Positions 9,731 through 20,070 of a stretch of 55,786 bases of DNA are shown piece by piece; position 1 is the stretch's first letter; the number at the start of each line of letters is the position of its first letter. Made by a program: the position numbers and the translations under genes. The stretch is from Clostridia bacterium (GTDB lineage Bacteria > Bacillota > Clostridia > Oscillospirales > Butyricicoccaceae). The notes beneath the pieces were generated by a model. The model made no database searches, was not told the DNA's origin, and saw nothing but the letters and a program-made list of their open reading frames with translations. The stretch is from positions 1-55,786 of the forward strand of contig JAFSBG010000181.1 in assembly GCA_017441945.1 (NCBI GenBank). The letters run 5' to 3'.

Positions 9731-9735
9731 TGCCG

Positions 9736-9870
9736 CAAGCAGCGCGATATGTTTGCTTTGCAAACGTTAATGTGTGATAAATCACATTTTATAATTGCTT
9801 ACCCTCTCCGTCAGTTCTCTGAACTGCCACCTCTCCCTGGCACAGGGCGAGGCATTATTCAAAGCTTATT
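9736..9870 (+). repeat. Composite palindromic element between the decarboxylase and darA
   Basis: A string of short hairpins: a TTTGC/GCAAA stem, TGTGAT-AA-ATCACA, then a CCACCTCTCCC...GGGCGAGGC module similar to those at 12583 and 51291. It leaves little room for a separate promoter for darA. Confidence 0.6.
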
Positions 9871-9908
9871 CAACCATTTATATATAACTTTACAAAGGAG
9901 GTACTGTT

Positions 9909-10238
9909 ATGAAAATGAAGATGATCATTGCTATCGTCAATTCTGACGATGCAGGCGTAGTTAATCAGAGCCTCATCAAAAACGGCTTCCGCATCACAAA
10001 GCTTCCTACTCAGGGCGGTTTCCTGAGAGCAGGCAACACAACATTCCTTATCGGCGTTGAAGAAGAAAAGGTTCAGGAAGCTATCGACATCATCCATGAA
10101 CATTCCAAGAGCCGCAAGCAGATTATTCCTACAACTGCCGAAATGGGCATCAACTTCTTCCCTGCAATCCCTGTTGAAGTTATGGTGGGCGGCGCAACTA
10201 TCTTCGTACTGGACGTAGACCGTTTTGAAAAAGTATAA
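9909..10238 (+). CDS. darA: Cyclic-di-AMP receptor (PII-like DarA/PstA)
   Basis: A 109-residue PII-like signalling protein that binds c-di-AMP as a trimer. The family-typical start KMIIAIVNSDDA, the TKLPTQGGFLRAGNTTFLIG stretch and the GGATIFVLDV C-terminus are all seen. It has a good AAAGGAGG site. Its last 14 bases overlap the start of holB, so the two are translationally coupled. Its downstream targets in this organism are unknown. Confidence 0.93.
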   Translation: MKMKMIIAIVNSDDAGVVNQSLIKNGFRITKLPTQGGFLRAGNTTFLIGVEEEKVQEAIDIIHEHSKSRKQIIPTTAEMGINFFPAIPVEVMVGGATIFVLDVDRFEKV

Positions 10239-10983
10239 TATCGACCATAAAACCTTCCCCCATTCCGCCATTATTGAAGGCGGAAGCAGGGAAAGCCGCA
10301 AGGAAGCGGCATTTGAAACTGCAACTAAACTTTTCTGTATTACAGGTGTCGGCTGCGGCACCTGTAATCAGTGTGTAAAAATAAAGGCAGGGTCTCACCC
10401 TGACTTTTTCTATATTGACGAGGACTCACTCAAGGTCGATATGGCGCGAAGCATCATCAAGAATGCCTACACCAAGCCGAGTGAGGCTGACTTCAAGTTT
10501 TTCATCATCGACAACGCTGACAATATGCGTGTCGAAGCGCAGAATGCCTTGCTCAAGGCTATCGAGGAGCCGCAGAATGCCTATTTTGTCTTTCTGTGCG
10601 AAAGTCACAGGTCGCTGCTCCAGACTATCAACTCACGCTGTCAGGTTTTTACCCTGCCCAATGAGGGCGACAGCATTGCAAACAAGCAGGTTGCCGATAT
10701 GGCTTCCTCCTTTGCCCCTGCATTTGCAGGCGAGCTTGCACTGTGCGAGTTTTTCGTAAAGGCAGGCGAGCTGCCGAGGAATATTTTCCCCGATTTTATT
10801 TTCATGTGCAAACAGGAAACATATAAGCTGATTCTCTCACAGCCACACAAGAGAGGCCAGTTTTTAATGATATATGACTACTTCGACAAGCTGCTCGAAC
10901 AGCTTGTATACAATCCCAACCTTTTCTCGCTGACACTGAGTGCGGCGGCTGAAATATGGGAAATCTACAATAAGGATATATAA
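10225..10983 (+). CDS. holB: DNA polymerase III delta' subunit
   Basis: A 252-residue clamp-loader subunit. The zinc module CITGVGCGTCNQC, the SHPDFF motif, the degenerate P-loop (GGSRESRKEA) typical of delta', the AAA+ IDNADNMRVEAQNALLKAIEEP stretch and the SRCQ arginine-finger region are visible. It is shorter than the usual 320 or so residues, with a brief C-terminal domain. It overlaps darA by 14 bases and ends 2 bases before ricT. Confidence 0.9.
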   Translation: MKKYNIDHKTFPHSAIIEGGSRESRKEAAFETATKLFCITGVGCGTCNQCVKIKAGSHPDFFYIDEDSLKVDMARSIIKNAYTKPSEADFKFFIIDNADNMRVEAQNALLKAIEEPQNAYFVFLCESHRSLLQTINSRCQVFTLPNEGDSIANKQVADMASSFAPAFAGELALCEFFVKAGELPRNIFPDFIFMCKQETYKLILSQPHKRGQFLMIYDYFDKLLEQLVYNPNLFSLTLSAAAEIWEIYNKDI

Positions 10984-10985
10984 AA

Positions 10986-11867
10986 ATGACAGAAATTATC
11001 GGTATAAGATTTAAAAAAGTGGGCAAGATATATTATTTTGACCCAAACGGCGTTCAGGCTGAAAAAGGCCAGCACGCCATCGTTGAAACGGCTCGCGGCA
11101 TTGAATGCGGTGAAATCGTCATTGCAAACAAGCAGGTCGACGATGATAAGATCGTAAAGCCTCTCAAGAGCCTTATCAGAATTGCTACAAAGGAAGATAT
11201 GGCAACAGTTGCCCAGAATATCGCTCTCGAAGATCAGGCGCTGAAAATCTGCGCTGAAAAGGTCAAGAATCACAAGCTTGACATGAAGCTTGTTGCCGCT
11301 GAATACACATTCGACCGCGGCAAGGTGCTTTTCTACTTTACTTCTGACGGCAGAGTTGACTTCCGCGAGCTTGTAAAGGACCTTGCAAGCGTTTTCCGCA
11401 CAAGAATCGAGCTTCGCCAGATTGGCGTGCGTGACGAGGCAAAGATGGTTGGCGGTCTCGGCGTCTGCGGCAATCCGCTTTGCTGCTCTACTTTCCTTGA
11501 CGATTTCCAGTCGGTTTCAATAAATATGGCAAAGGAACAGGGTCTTTCCCTCAATCCTACCAAGATTTCCGGCACTTGCGGCAGACTTATGTGCTGTCTC
11601 AAGTATGAAAACGAAGCTTATCAGGAGCTTACACGCAACACACCGCCTGTCGATTCCATCGTTGAAACTCCTGACGGCAGAGGTGTTGTAACCTCCATCA
11701 ATCTTCTCCGCGGCAAGTGTACTGTCCGCCTTGATTCCGCACCTGATGCTCTTGAAATCTACAACCGCGAGGATTTAAAAGTTCTCCGCACACCGAAGGA
11801 GCGTCATTCGATGACTCAGGAAGAAAAGGCAAATGCAAAAGAGCTGAGAAAGCTCATGGACAAGTAG
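10986..11867 (+). CDS. ricT: RicT/YaaT PSP1-domain regulatory protein
   Basis: A 293-residue PSP1-domain protein. In B. subtilis RicT joins RicA and RicF in an iron-sulfur complex that steers RNase Y mRNA processing and affects sporulation and competence. The conserved cysteine motifs GVCGNPLCCSTF and GTCGRLMCCLKYE are intact. Residues 1-85 carry the GxxxYFDP start and the final 25 residues are charged. It is co-transcribed with holB and trmL. The RNase Y link is relevant because this genome has many intergenic hairpins, but no direct connection is shown. Confidence 0.92.
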   Translation: MTEIIGIRFKKVGKIYYFDPNGVQAEKGQHAIVETARGIECGEIVIANKQVDDDKIVKPLKSLIRIATKEDMATVAQNIALEDQALKICAEKVKNHKLDMKLVAAEYTFDRGKVLFYFTSDGRVDFRELVKDLASVFRTRIELRQIGVRDEAKMVGGLGVCGNPLCCSTFLDDFQSVSINMAKEQGLSLNPTKISGTCGRLMCCLKYENEAYQELTRNTPPVDSIVETPDGRGVVTSINLLRGKCTVRLDSAPDALEIYNREDLKVLRTPKERHSMTQEEKANAKELRKLMDK

Positions 11868-11874
11868 GTGCAGT

Positions 11875-12330
11875 ATGCTCCATATTGTTCTTCATGAGCC
11901 TGAAATACCGCAGAACACAGGCAATATCGCCCGCACATGCGCTGCAACAGGGGCGAAATTACATATCATCAAGCCTATTCCTTTTGAGATTTCCGACCGT
12001 ACTGTAAAACGCGCAGGGCTCGATTACTGGCATCTTGTCGACATCACCATCTATGAAAATCTCCAGGAGTTTTACGACAAAAATCCGGGTGCTGTCATCT
12101 GGATGGCATCGACGAAGGCGAAGCAGTTCCACTACGATGTAAAATACAACGACGGCGATTATATCATGTTCGGCAAGGAGACAAAGGGCTTGCCTGAGGA
12201 TATGATTTTCGGCGACATCGACCACGCTGTACGCATTCCGATGAGAAAGGAAGCGCGAAGCCTTAACCTTTCCAATTCGGTGGCTGTCGTGCTGTATGAG
12301 GCCATAAGACAGCTTGACTTACAGTTGTAA
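11875..12330 (+). CDS. trmL: tRNA (cytidine(34)-2'-O)-methyltransferase
   Basis: A 151-residue SPOUT methyltransferase that 2'-O-methylates the wobble base of leucine tRNAs using SAM. All three SPOUT motifs are present: EIPQNTGNIARTC near residue 10, FGKETKGLP near 100 and IPMRKEARSLNLSNSVAVVLYE at 121-142. It is the last gene of the decarboxylase-darA-holB-ricT run, 7 bases after ricT, and is followed by a terminator. Confidence 0.93.
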   Translation: MLHIVLHEPEIPQNTGNIARTCAATGAKLHIIKPIPFEISDRTVKRAGLDYWHLVDITIYENLQEFYDKNPGAVIWMASTKAKQFHYDVKYNDGDYIMFGKETKGLPEDMIFGDIDHAVRIPMRKEARSLNLSNSVAVVLYEAIRQLDLQL

Positions 12331-12409
12331 TTGAATATTATTGAAAGCTCTCCGCATCCCCCCTCACCAGCCTCCCCTTGTGAGGGGAGTGGTAGTAAAT
12401 GAAGCATAT

Positions 12410-12440
12410 AAGCTCTCCGTATCGGGGAGCTTTTTTCTTT
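12410..12440 (+). terminator. Terminator after trmL
   Basis: AGCTCTCCG and CGGGGAGCT form a stem with a 3-nt loop followed by six T. Confidence 0.75.
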
Positions 12441-12661
12441 TGCACAAGCCTGTAGGGGACCGACGCCCTCGGCGTCCCGCATGATAATGTAGGGCGGGGG
12501 GCTTGCCCTCGCCGTTCCGTGTGAGAATAAATTGTTCCTGTGGAATATTGAGGTATCTGCGACAGGTTTGATAGGCGACAACCCCTCCGTCAATCTTTGA
12601 TTGACACCTCCCCTTGCACAGGGGAGGCAAGAAAAAGGAACGTAATTCTGAGGCGAAAAAC

Positions 12662-12690
12662 GGGGTCCCCGGCGAGCCTGCTCGCTGGGG
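12662..12690 (+). repeat. 29-bp covarying quasi-palindrome, copy 1
   Basis: GGGGTCCCC, variable arm GGCGAGC, centre CT, arm GCTCGCT, GGGG. The arms pair except for one G-T wobble. One of seven copies of identical length in the window. Confidence 0.85.
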
Positions 12691-12872
12691 CGAATAACAG
12701 GGGAGGCAAGGATAATTTTTCTGCGGATTACACAATTCATTGTTCACTTTTTCATCTCAAATTTTATCTTACATTTTCCGTAAAATTTCTGCATTTTTCG
12801 CCGTTTTTCAAAAAATATCTGCAAATGTTCAAATAATCCTATAAAATCGCTGTAAATTATTTGTTTTTTGTA

Positions 12873-12901
12873 TTGCATTATTTTGTTTTTTGGCATATAA
12901 T
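12873..12901 (+). promoter_or_regulatory. Promoter of the pgk-tpiA operon
   Basis: TTGCAT, a 17-bp spacer and a perfect TATAAT. It predicts a leader of about 58 nt. The glycolytic genes downstream have no other clear promoter. Confidence 0.65.
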
Positions 12902-12966
12902 AAAGGTGTATGGCGCTCGTGTATTTATGCGCACATCAAAATATTAATAATTTTTGTGGGTGAGTT

Positions 12967-14157
12967 ATGAATTACAACAAAAAATCAGTAACAGATGTTG
13001 ACGTAAACGGCAAGAGAGTTCTTATCCGCTGCGAGCTTAACGCTCCACAGGATGAACACGGCAATGTCACAGACGCAACACGCATTGTAACAGCTGTACC
13101 AACTGTAAAGTATCTTGCTGAAAATGGTGCAAAAGTCATCATTATTACTCATCTTGGCCGTCCAAAGGGCAAGGTTGTTCCATCACTTACCGTTGCTCCT
13201 ATAGCAAAGGAAATGGAAAAATATCTCGGCAGACCAATCAAGTATGTTCCTGACATCGTCGGCGAACAGGCTAAGAAGGCTGTTGCCGAGCTCAAAGATG
13301 GCGAAGTTATGATGCTTGAAAACATCCGCTTTGACCCTCGTGAAGAAAAGTGCGAACCAGAACTTTCCGAAGCTCTCGCTCAGTTCGGCGATATCTTCGT
13401 CAACGAAGCTTTCGGCACAGCACACAGAGCACACTGCTCCACAGCAGGTGTTGCCAACTATCTTCCAGGTTATGCAGGTTTCCTTATGGAAGCTGAACTC
13501 GATGCTTTCGGCAAGGCTCTCACAGATCCTAAGCGTCCATTCGTTGGTATCTTAGGCGGCTCCAAGGTTTCTGATAAGATCATGGCTATCGAAAACCTTC
13601 TCACAGTATGTGACTCCATCATCATCGGCGGTGCAATGGCTTACACATTTGCAAAGGCAAAGTGGGGCGATATCGGCGATTCCAGATATGAAGAAGACAA
13701 GATCGAATACGCACGTCAGGTCCTCGAGCGCGCTCAGAAGCTCCATGTGCCTTTCTATCTCCCTATCGACCATGTCTGCGCTGACAAGTTTTCACCTGAT
13801 GCTGATTACATATATGTAGACGGCGACCATATTCCAGAAGGCCGTATGGCTCTCGATATCGGTCCTAAGACTGTAGGTCTCTATACAGACGTTATCAACA
13901 AGGCAAAGACAATCGTCTGGAATGGTCCTATGGGCGTATTTGAATTTGACGAATTCAGTAAGGGTACAACTGCTGTTGCACAGGCTCTCGCTGAAAACCC
14001 AGGCCTCACAATCGTTGGCGGCGGCGACTCCACAGCTGCTATCAAGAAGGCAGGCGTTGAAGATAAGATCACACACATCAGTACAGGCGGCGGTGCTTCC
14101 CTCAAACTCTTGGAAGGAGCTAAGCTTCCGGGTATGGCATGCCTGCTCGACAAGTAA
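12967..14157 (+). CDS. pgk: Phosphoglycerate kinase
   Basis: A 396-residue cytoplasmic glycolytic enzyme that makes ATP and 3-phosphoglycerate from 1,3-bisphosphoglycerate. Substrate-site motifs RCELNAP, HLGRPKG and EAFGTAHR and the nucleotide-site GGSKVSDKI, WNGPMGVFE and GGGDSTAA are intact. The length is normal. The ribosome site is weak (GTGGGTGAG). It is first of the run pgk-tpiA-gpmI-eno; gapA is not in the window. Confidence 0.97.
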   Translation: MNYNKKSVTDVDVNGKRVLIRCELNAPQDEHGNVTDATRIVTAVPTVKYLAENGAKVIIITHLGRPKGKVVPSLTVAPIAKEMEKYLGRPIKYVPDIVGEQAKKAVAELKDGEVMMLENIRFDPREEKCEPELSEALAQFGDIFVNEAFGTAHRAHCSTAGVANYLPGYAGFLMEAELDAFGKALTDPKRPFVGILGGSKVSDKIMAIENLLTVCDSIIIGGAMAYTFAKAKWGDIGDSRYEEDKIEYARQVLERAQKLHVPFYLPIDHVCADKFSPDADYIYVDGDHIPEGRMALDIGPKTVGLYTDVINKAKTIVWNGPMGVFEFDEFSKGTTAVAQALAENPGLTIVGGGDSTAAIKKAGVEDKITHISTGGGASLKLLEGAKLPGMACLLDK

Positions 14158-14163
14158 TAAATC

Positions 14164-14946
14164 ATGGACAAGAGATACAGAAAAGCAATTATCGCCGGCA
14201 ACTGGAAAATGAACGGCGACAACACTTCGCTCAAGACATTTTTCAAGGAAGTCAAACAGAGCAAAACCCCAAAAAATATCACTAAAAACATCCTCTGCGT
14301 GCCTGCAACACTTATAACTGCGGCTCAGGGCTTAAGCAAGTCCTCCAAGTTCTCTGTCGGCACACAGAATATGCATTTCGAGCAGAGCGGCGCTTACACA
14401 GGCGAGCTTTCGGCTTCTATGATTATGGAGGCAGGCGCGGAATATGTCATCATCGGCCATTCTGAACGCAGAAAGTTCTTCGGTGAGACAGACGAGATCG
14501 TAGCTAAAAAGACAACTGCGGCTGTTCTCAGTGGCCTCAAGCCTATCATCTGTGTTGGCGAAACAAACTGCCAGAGAAACTTCGGCGTAACTTTAGAAGT
14601 TATCCGCAGACAGCTCAAGATAGCTCTTTCCAGCATCGACGCTGTTCAGCTCAAGAAGATCGTCATCGCTTATGAGCCTGTATGGGCAATAGGCACAGGC
14701 AGAACTGCAACTCCGGAACAGGCTCAGGAAGTCTGCAAGGAAATCAGAACATGCCTCCGCGAAATGTACGGCGCAAAGTCTGCCCGTGCAGTAAGCATTC
14801 TCTATGGCGGCTCTCTCAATGCAAACAATGCCCGTGAGATTTTTGAGCAGTATGACATCGACGGCGCTCTCGTCGGCGGTGCGTCTCTCAAGGCTCAGGA
14901 TTTCCTCAAGATTATCGAAATCGGCGCGGAAATCATCGGCAAATAA
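14164..14946 (+). CDS. tpiA: Triose-phosphate isomerase
   Basis: A 260-residue TIM barrel that interconverts dihydroxyacetone phosphate and glyceraldehyde 3-phosphate. Catalytic residues are Lys15 (AGNWKMNG), His99 (GHSERR) and Glu171 (AYEPVWAIGTG); the phosphate loop GGSLN and GALVGGASL are present. It starts 6 bases after pgk. No ribosome site is obvious, so coupling to pgk is likely. Confidence 0.97.
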   Translation: MDKRYRKAIIAGNWKMNGDNTSLKTFFKEVKQSKTPKNITKNILCVPATLITAAQGLSKSSKFSVGTQNMHFEQSGAYTGELSASMIMEAGAEYVIIGHSERRKFFGETDEIVAKKTTAAVLSGLKPIICVGETNCQRNFGVTLEVIRRQLKIALSSIDAVQLKKIVIAYEPVWAIGTGRTATPEQAQEVCKEIRTCLREMYGAKSARAVSILYGGSLNANNAREIFEQYDIDGALVGGASLKAQDFLKIIEIGAEIIGK

Positions 14947-15148
14947 ATAGTTGCCTTCGGCAGCGATATGTGCTTTGCACATTGAATAATAATCCTGTCG
15001 GGCTACACCTTCCCCTCAAGGGGAAGGCTCAAAAGTTTTGTCATTCTGAGCGAATGCGAAGAATCTCCTTCGGTTTGCAGATTTTTGACACCTCATCCAC
15101 CGCTTACGCGGTCCCCCTTCCCCTCAAGGGGAAGGCTTTAACTCTACA
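14947..15148 (+). repeat. Composite palindromic element between tpiA and gpmI
   Basis: Hairpins TGTGC-TTT-GCACA and CCTGTCGGG, then CTACACC, a CTTCCCC-TCAA-GGGGAAG stem (15009-15028), an inverted GATTCTTC/GAATGACA repeat (15039-15066), an ACCGC-TTAC-GCGGT stem (15097-15111) and a second CTTCCCC-TCAA-GGGGAAG stem. It fills the whole gap up to the gpmI ribosome site. Confidence 0.75.
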
Positions 15149-15168
15149 CAAGGAGTAAAACGAATTAA

Positions 15169-16674
15169 ATGAAAAAACCACTTGTATTAGTAATTCTCGA
15201 TGGCTACGGTGTGGGCGAATGCTGCTCCTGCAATGCCATCTCAAATGCCAATACACCATTCATGGACAAGCTCATGGCAGAGTTTCCAAACTCCTGCCTC
15301 AAGTGCTCAGGTTTAGACGTAGGTCTTCCTGACGGACAGATGGGCAACAGCGAAGTGGGCCACACAAACATGGGCGCAGGCCGCGTTGTTTATCAGGAGC
15401 TTTCCAGAATCACAAAGGACATCAAGGACGGCACATTCTTTAAGAATGAGGAGCTCCTTAACGCTATCGCCCATGTCAAGAAGACAGGCGGCAAGCTCCA
15501 TCTCTGGGGTCTTGTATCTGATGGCGGTGTCCACTCCCACTTCACACATCTTTTAGCACTCATCGACCTCTGCAAGAAGGAGGGCATCTCCCCATTCGTT
15601 CACTGCTTCACAGACGGACGTGACGTTTCCCCAACATCTGCAAAGGGCTTTATCGGTGATTTGCAGAACTATATGAAGGAGCAGGCTTGCGGCACAGTTG
15701 CTACTGTCATGGGCAGATTCTATGCTATGGACAGAGACAAGCGCTGGGAGCGTCTTCAGCTCGCTTATGACGCTATCACAAAGATGGAAGGCGAAAAGAC
15801 AGAAGACTTTATTCTTTCCATCGAAAAGAGCTACGAAGAAGGCGTAACAGATGAATTCCTCAAGCCAATGGTAAATCCAGGCTACACAGGTCTTAATTCT
15901 GACGACGCAGTTATCTTCTTCAACTTCCGTCCTGACAGAGCAAGAGAAATCACATCTGCTTTCACAGAGGACGAATGCGGCCTTAACCGCGACAGCGTTA
16001 TCAAGCCTTACTACGTCTGCTTCACACAGTATGACGAAAGCTTCAAGAATGTTCATATTGCATTCAAGCCAACACAGCTTACAAATATTTTCGGCGAATA
16101 CATTTCCAAGTGTGGCCTCAAGCAGCTCAGAATTGCTGAAACTGAAAAGTATGCCCATGTGACATTCTTCTTCAACGGCGGCGAAGAAAAGACATTTGAC
16201 GGCGAAAAGCGTGTGCTTATCCCTTCTCCAAAGGTCAAGACATACGACGAAAAGCCTGAAATGAGCGCATTTGAAGTTGCTGAAGCAGCAGTTAAGGAAA
16301 TCAAGTCGGGCGAGCACGATGTCATCATCCTCAACTTTGCAAACTGCGATATGGTCGGCCACACAGGCTGCTTTGAAGCTGCAGTAAATGCTGTTGAAGC
16401 TGTAGACAAATGCTCCGAAATGGTGTATAATAGTGTGGTTGAGATGGGCGGTCTCTGCCTCTTTACAGCTGACCACGGCAATGCCGATGTTATGGCTAAC
16501 GAAGACGGCACACCTTTCACAGCTCACACAACAAATGTCGTTCCTCTCGTTATCTGCGACAAGGACATCAATGTCAAGTGCGGCAGACTTTGCGACCTTG
16601 CTCCTACAATGCTGGAGCTTTTAGGTCTCGACAAGCCAGAGGAAATGACAGGCGAAAGCCTTATTGTGAAATAA
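15169..16674 (+). CDS. gpmI: 2,3-bisphosphoglycerate-independent phosphoglycerate mutase
   Basis: A 501-residue manganese enzyme converting 3- to 2-phosphoglycerate. It shows Asp11 (LDGYGVGE), the phospho-serine nucleophile Ser61 (MGNSEVGH), the HCFTDGRD and FNFRPDR motifs, and the late metal ligands NFANCDMVGHTG and TADHGNAD. The length is a little under the usual 510. AAGGAG lies about 13 nt upstream. It is separated from tpiA and eno by composite repeats. Confidence 0.97.
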   Translation: MKKPLVLVILDGYGVGECCSCNAISNANTPFMDKLMAEFPNSCLKCSGLDVGLPDGQMGNSEVGHTNMGAGRVVYQELSRITKDIKDGTFFKNEELLNAIAHVKKTGGKLHLWGLVSDGGVHSHFTHLLALIDLCKKEGISPFVHCFTDGRDVSPTSAKGFIGDLQNYMKEQACGTVATVMGRFYAMDRDKRWERLQLAYDAITKMEGEKTEDFILSIEKSYEEGVTDEFLKPMVNPGYTGLNSDDAVIFFNFRPDRAREITSAFTEDECGLNRDSVIKPYYVCFTQYDESFKNVHIAFKPTQLTNIFGEYISKCGLKQLRIAETEKYAHVTFFFNGGEEKTFDGEKRVLIPSPKVKTYDEKPEMSAFEVAEAAVKEIKSGEHDVIILNFANCDMVGHTGCFEAAVNAVEAVDKCSEMVYNSVVEMGGLCLFTADHGNADVMANEDGTPFTAHTTNVVPLVICDKDINVKCGRLCDLAPTMLELLGLDKPEEMTGESLIVK

Positions 16675-18236
<1,562 letters not shown>

Positions 18237-18251
18237 TTTAAGTTTCATCAT

Positions 18252-18282
18252 ATACGGGCAGTCCCACAAAGGCTGCCCGTAT
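18252..18282 (+). terminator. Stem-loop after eno
   Basis: A 10-bp perfect stem (ATACGGGCAG with CTGCCCGTAT) around an 11-nt loop, followed by TAACTT rather than a T-run. It is probably the enolase terminator or an mRNA 3'-end stabiliser. Confidence 0.55.
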
Positions 18283-18361
18283 TAACTTAAACTTTGCCGT
18301 TTGAGCTATATTTTTACAGGAAGTATAAAGATATATCTGAAATGGCAAAAATATCCGATTG

Positions 18362-18455
18362 AAACAACCCCTCAGTCAGCTTACGCTGACAGCTCCCATT
18401 ATTAAGGGGAGGGGGACCATTCGTCAGAATGGTGGAGGGGTGTAGCCGCAGGCGT
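18362..18455 (-). repeat. Composite palindromic element, inverted
   Basis: Read on the minus strand it runs GGCTACACC, CCTCCACC, an ACCATTC-TGAC-GAATGGT stem, CCCCTCCCC and GTCAGC-GTAA-GCTGAC, the same module order as the element at 40028-40090. It fills most of the gap 18237-18548 together with the eno stem-loop; 18290-18360 holds nothing recognisable. Confidence 0.65.
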
Positions 18456-18548
18456 CTATATAATTTAACTTCACTTTTATTTCGCAAAACATTCGCTTAT
18501 TGCATTTGAATATATCCAACACCAAATCGAAGGAACAGGAGAGTAAAA

Positions 18549-20033
18549 ATGAAAATAGGATTCGACACCGACATATACCTGCAGAAGCAGGCAAAGCACA
18601 TCGAAGAACGCATTGAACAGTTTGGCGGCAAGCTCTATCTTGAGTTTGGCGGCAAGCTCTTTGACGACTATCACGCTTCCCGCGTGCTTCCGGGCTTTGC
18701 GCCTGACGCAAAGATGCAGATGCTCAAGAAGCTGGCTGACAAGGCTGAAGTTGTCATTGTTCTCAACGCTGACGACATTGAAGAAGGCAAGATAAGAGGT
18801 GACCTCGGTATCACTTATGACCAGGAAACTCTCCGCCTTATCGACGCTTTCAGAGAGCTTGAAGTCTATGTCGGCTCGGTCTGCATCACTTGCTTCAAGG
18901 ACCAGCCTGCGGCTGTCGCTTTCAAGAACAAGCTTATAAGCCTCGGCGTTCCTGTATTCCTCCACTATCCTATCAAGGGTTATCCTTCCGACATCGACCA
19001 TGTCATCTCCGATGAAGGCTACGGCAAGAACGAATATATCGAAACAACCCGTCCTCTCGTTGTTGTTACAGCGCCCGGTCCTGGCTCGGGCAAGATGGCA
19101 ACCTGCCTTTCCCAGCTCTATCATGAGCACAAGAGAGGCACAAACGCAGGCTATGTGGAGTATGAGACCTTCCCTGTCTGGAATCTTCCGCTCAAGCACC
19201 CTGTAAACCTTGCTTACGAAGCAGCTACTGCAAACCTCAACGATGTCAATATGATCGACCCTTATCATCTTGAAGCTTACGGTGAAATCGCTGTCAACTA
19301 CAACCGTGATGTTGAGGTCTTCCCTGTTCTTTCGGCTATGTTTGAAAAGCTGATGAACTCCAACCCTTACAAGTCCCCGACAGATATGGGTGTCAACATG
19401 GCAGGCTTCGGCATTATCGATGATGAAGCTGTCAGAGAGGCTGCAAACGCTGAAATCATCCGCCGTTACTATCAGGCTCTTGCCGGTGTAAAGACCGGTA
19501 TTTATACAGAAGAATGTATCGAAAAGATCGAGCTTCTCATGAAGCAGGCGAAAATCTCCATCGAAGACCGCCCTGTTATAAAGAAGGCTCTCGATAAAGC
19601 TGAAGAAACAGGCGCACCTGCCGTTTCCATCCAGCTCGACGACGGTACACTCATCACAGGCAAGACTTCTCCGCTTCTCGGCTCCTGCTCTGCCGCTCTC
19701 CTCAATGCTATCAAGCATCACGCTGGCCTTGCAAAGGAAGTTCTGCTCATCTCCCCAGACGTTATCGAGCCTGTTCAGCGTCTCAAGATCAATGTTATGG
19801 GCAACAGAAATCCTCGACTCCATGCCGACGAAACTCTCATCGCCCTCTGCATAAGCGCCGAAAGCGACCCTGTTGCAAAGCTGGCTTACGAACAGCTTGA
19901 AAAGCTCAAGGGTGCTGAAGCTCATTCGACAGTTATGCTGGCTCAGGTCGACCTCGATGTTTACAGAAAGTTGGGCATCAACCTCACCTGCGAACCAAAA
20001 TACCAGGGCAAGAAATTGTATCATAAGAAGTAA
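18549..20033 (+). CDS. DUF1846 domain protein
   Basis: A 494-residue protein matching DUF1846, a conserved Firmicutes family of about 500 residues with solved structures but no agreed function. It begins IGFDTDIYLQKQAKHI, has a glycine-rich, nucleotide-loop-like APGPGSGKMATCLSQ at about residues 177-191, and ends LNLTCEPKYQGKKL-like. There are no membrane segments. AGGAG precedes the ATG and a strong terminator follows. It stands alone between enolase and the RdgB-like gene. Confidence 0.88.
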   Translation: MKIGFDTDIYLQKQAKHIEERIEQFGGKLYLEFGGKLFDDYHASRVLPGFAPDAKMQMLKKLADKAEVVIVLNADDIEEGKIRGDLGITYDQETLRLIDAFRELEVYVGSVCITCFKDQPAAVAFKNKLISLGVPVFLHYPIKGYPSDIDHVISDEGYGKNEYIETTRPLVVVTAPGPGSGKMATCLSQLYHEHKRGTNAGYVEYETFPVWNLPLKHPVNLAYEAATANLNDVNMIDPYHLEAYGEIAVNYNRDVEVFPVLSAMFEKLMNSNPYKSPTDMGVNMAGFGIIDDEAVREAANAEIIRRYYQALAGVKTGIYTEECIEKIELLMKQAKISIEDRPVIKKALDKAEETGAPAVSIQLDDGTLITGKTSPLLGSCSAALLNAIKHHAGLAKEVLLISPDVIEPVQRLKINVMGNRNPRLHADETLIALCISAESDPVAKLAYEQLEKLKGAEAHSTVMLAQVDLDVYRKLGINLTCEPKYQGKKLYHKK

Positions 20034-20042
20034 GATATATAG

Positions 20043-20070
20043 AAAGACCACTCGTTTGAGTGGTCTTTTT
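20043..20070. terminator. Bidirectional terminator
   Basis: AAAGACCACTC pairs with GAGTGGTCTTT around GTTT. It serves both the DUF1846 gene and the convergent RdgB-like gene. Confidence 0.85.

Larger units (their letters stand above)
12356..12712 (+). repeat. Palindromic repeat cluster upstream of pgk
   Basis: The gap 12331-12966 holds, in order: a CCTCCCC...GGGGAG hairpin (12370-12390), the trmL terminator, a GGGACC...GGCGTCCC module (12451-12480), a GTAGGGCGGG module (12489-12514), and a GTCAATC-TTT-GATTGAC plus CCTCCCC...GGGGAGG module (12583-12628). Last comes a 29-bp covarying palindrome (12662-12690) inside a further GGGGAGG context. From 12715 to 12870 I see only AT-rich sequence, then the pgk promoter. 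Confidence 0.8.

Noticed and set aside
9776-9794. TGTGAT-AA-ATCACA as a CRP/FNR-type operator
   Set aside because: The half-sites are too close for CRP and the dyad is one of a string of hairpins in a composite repeat.
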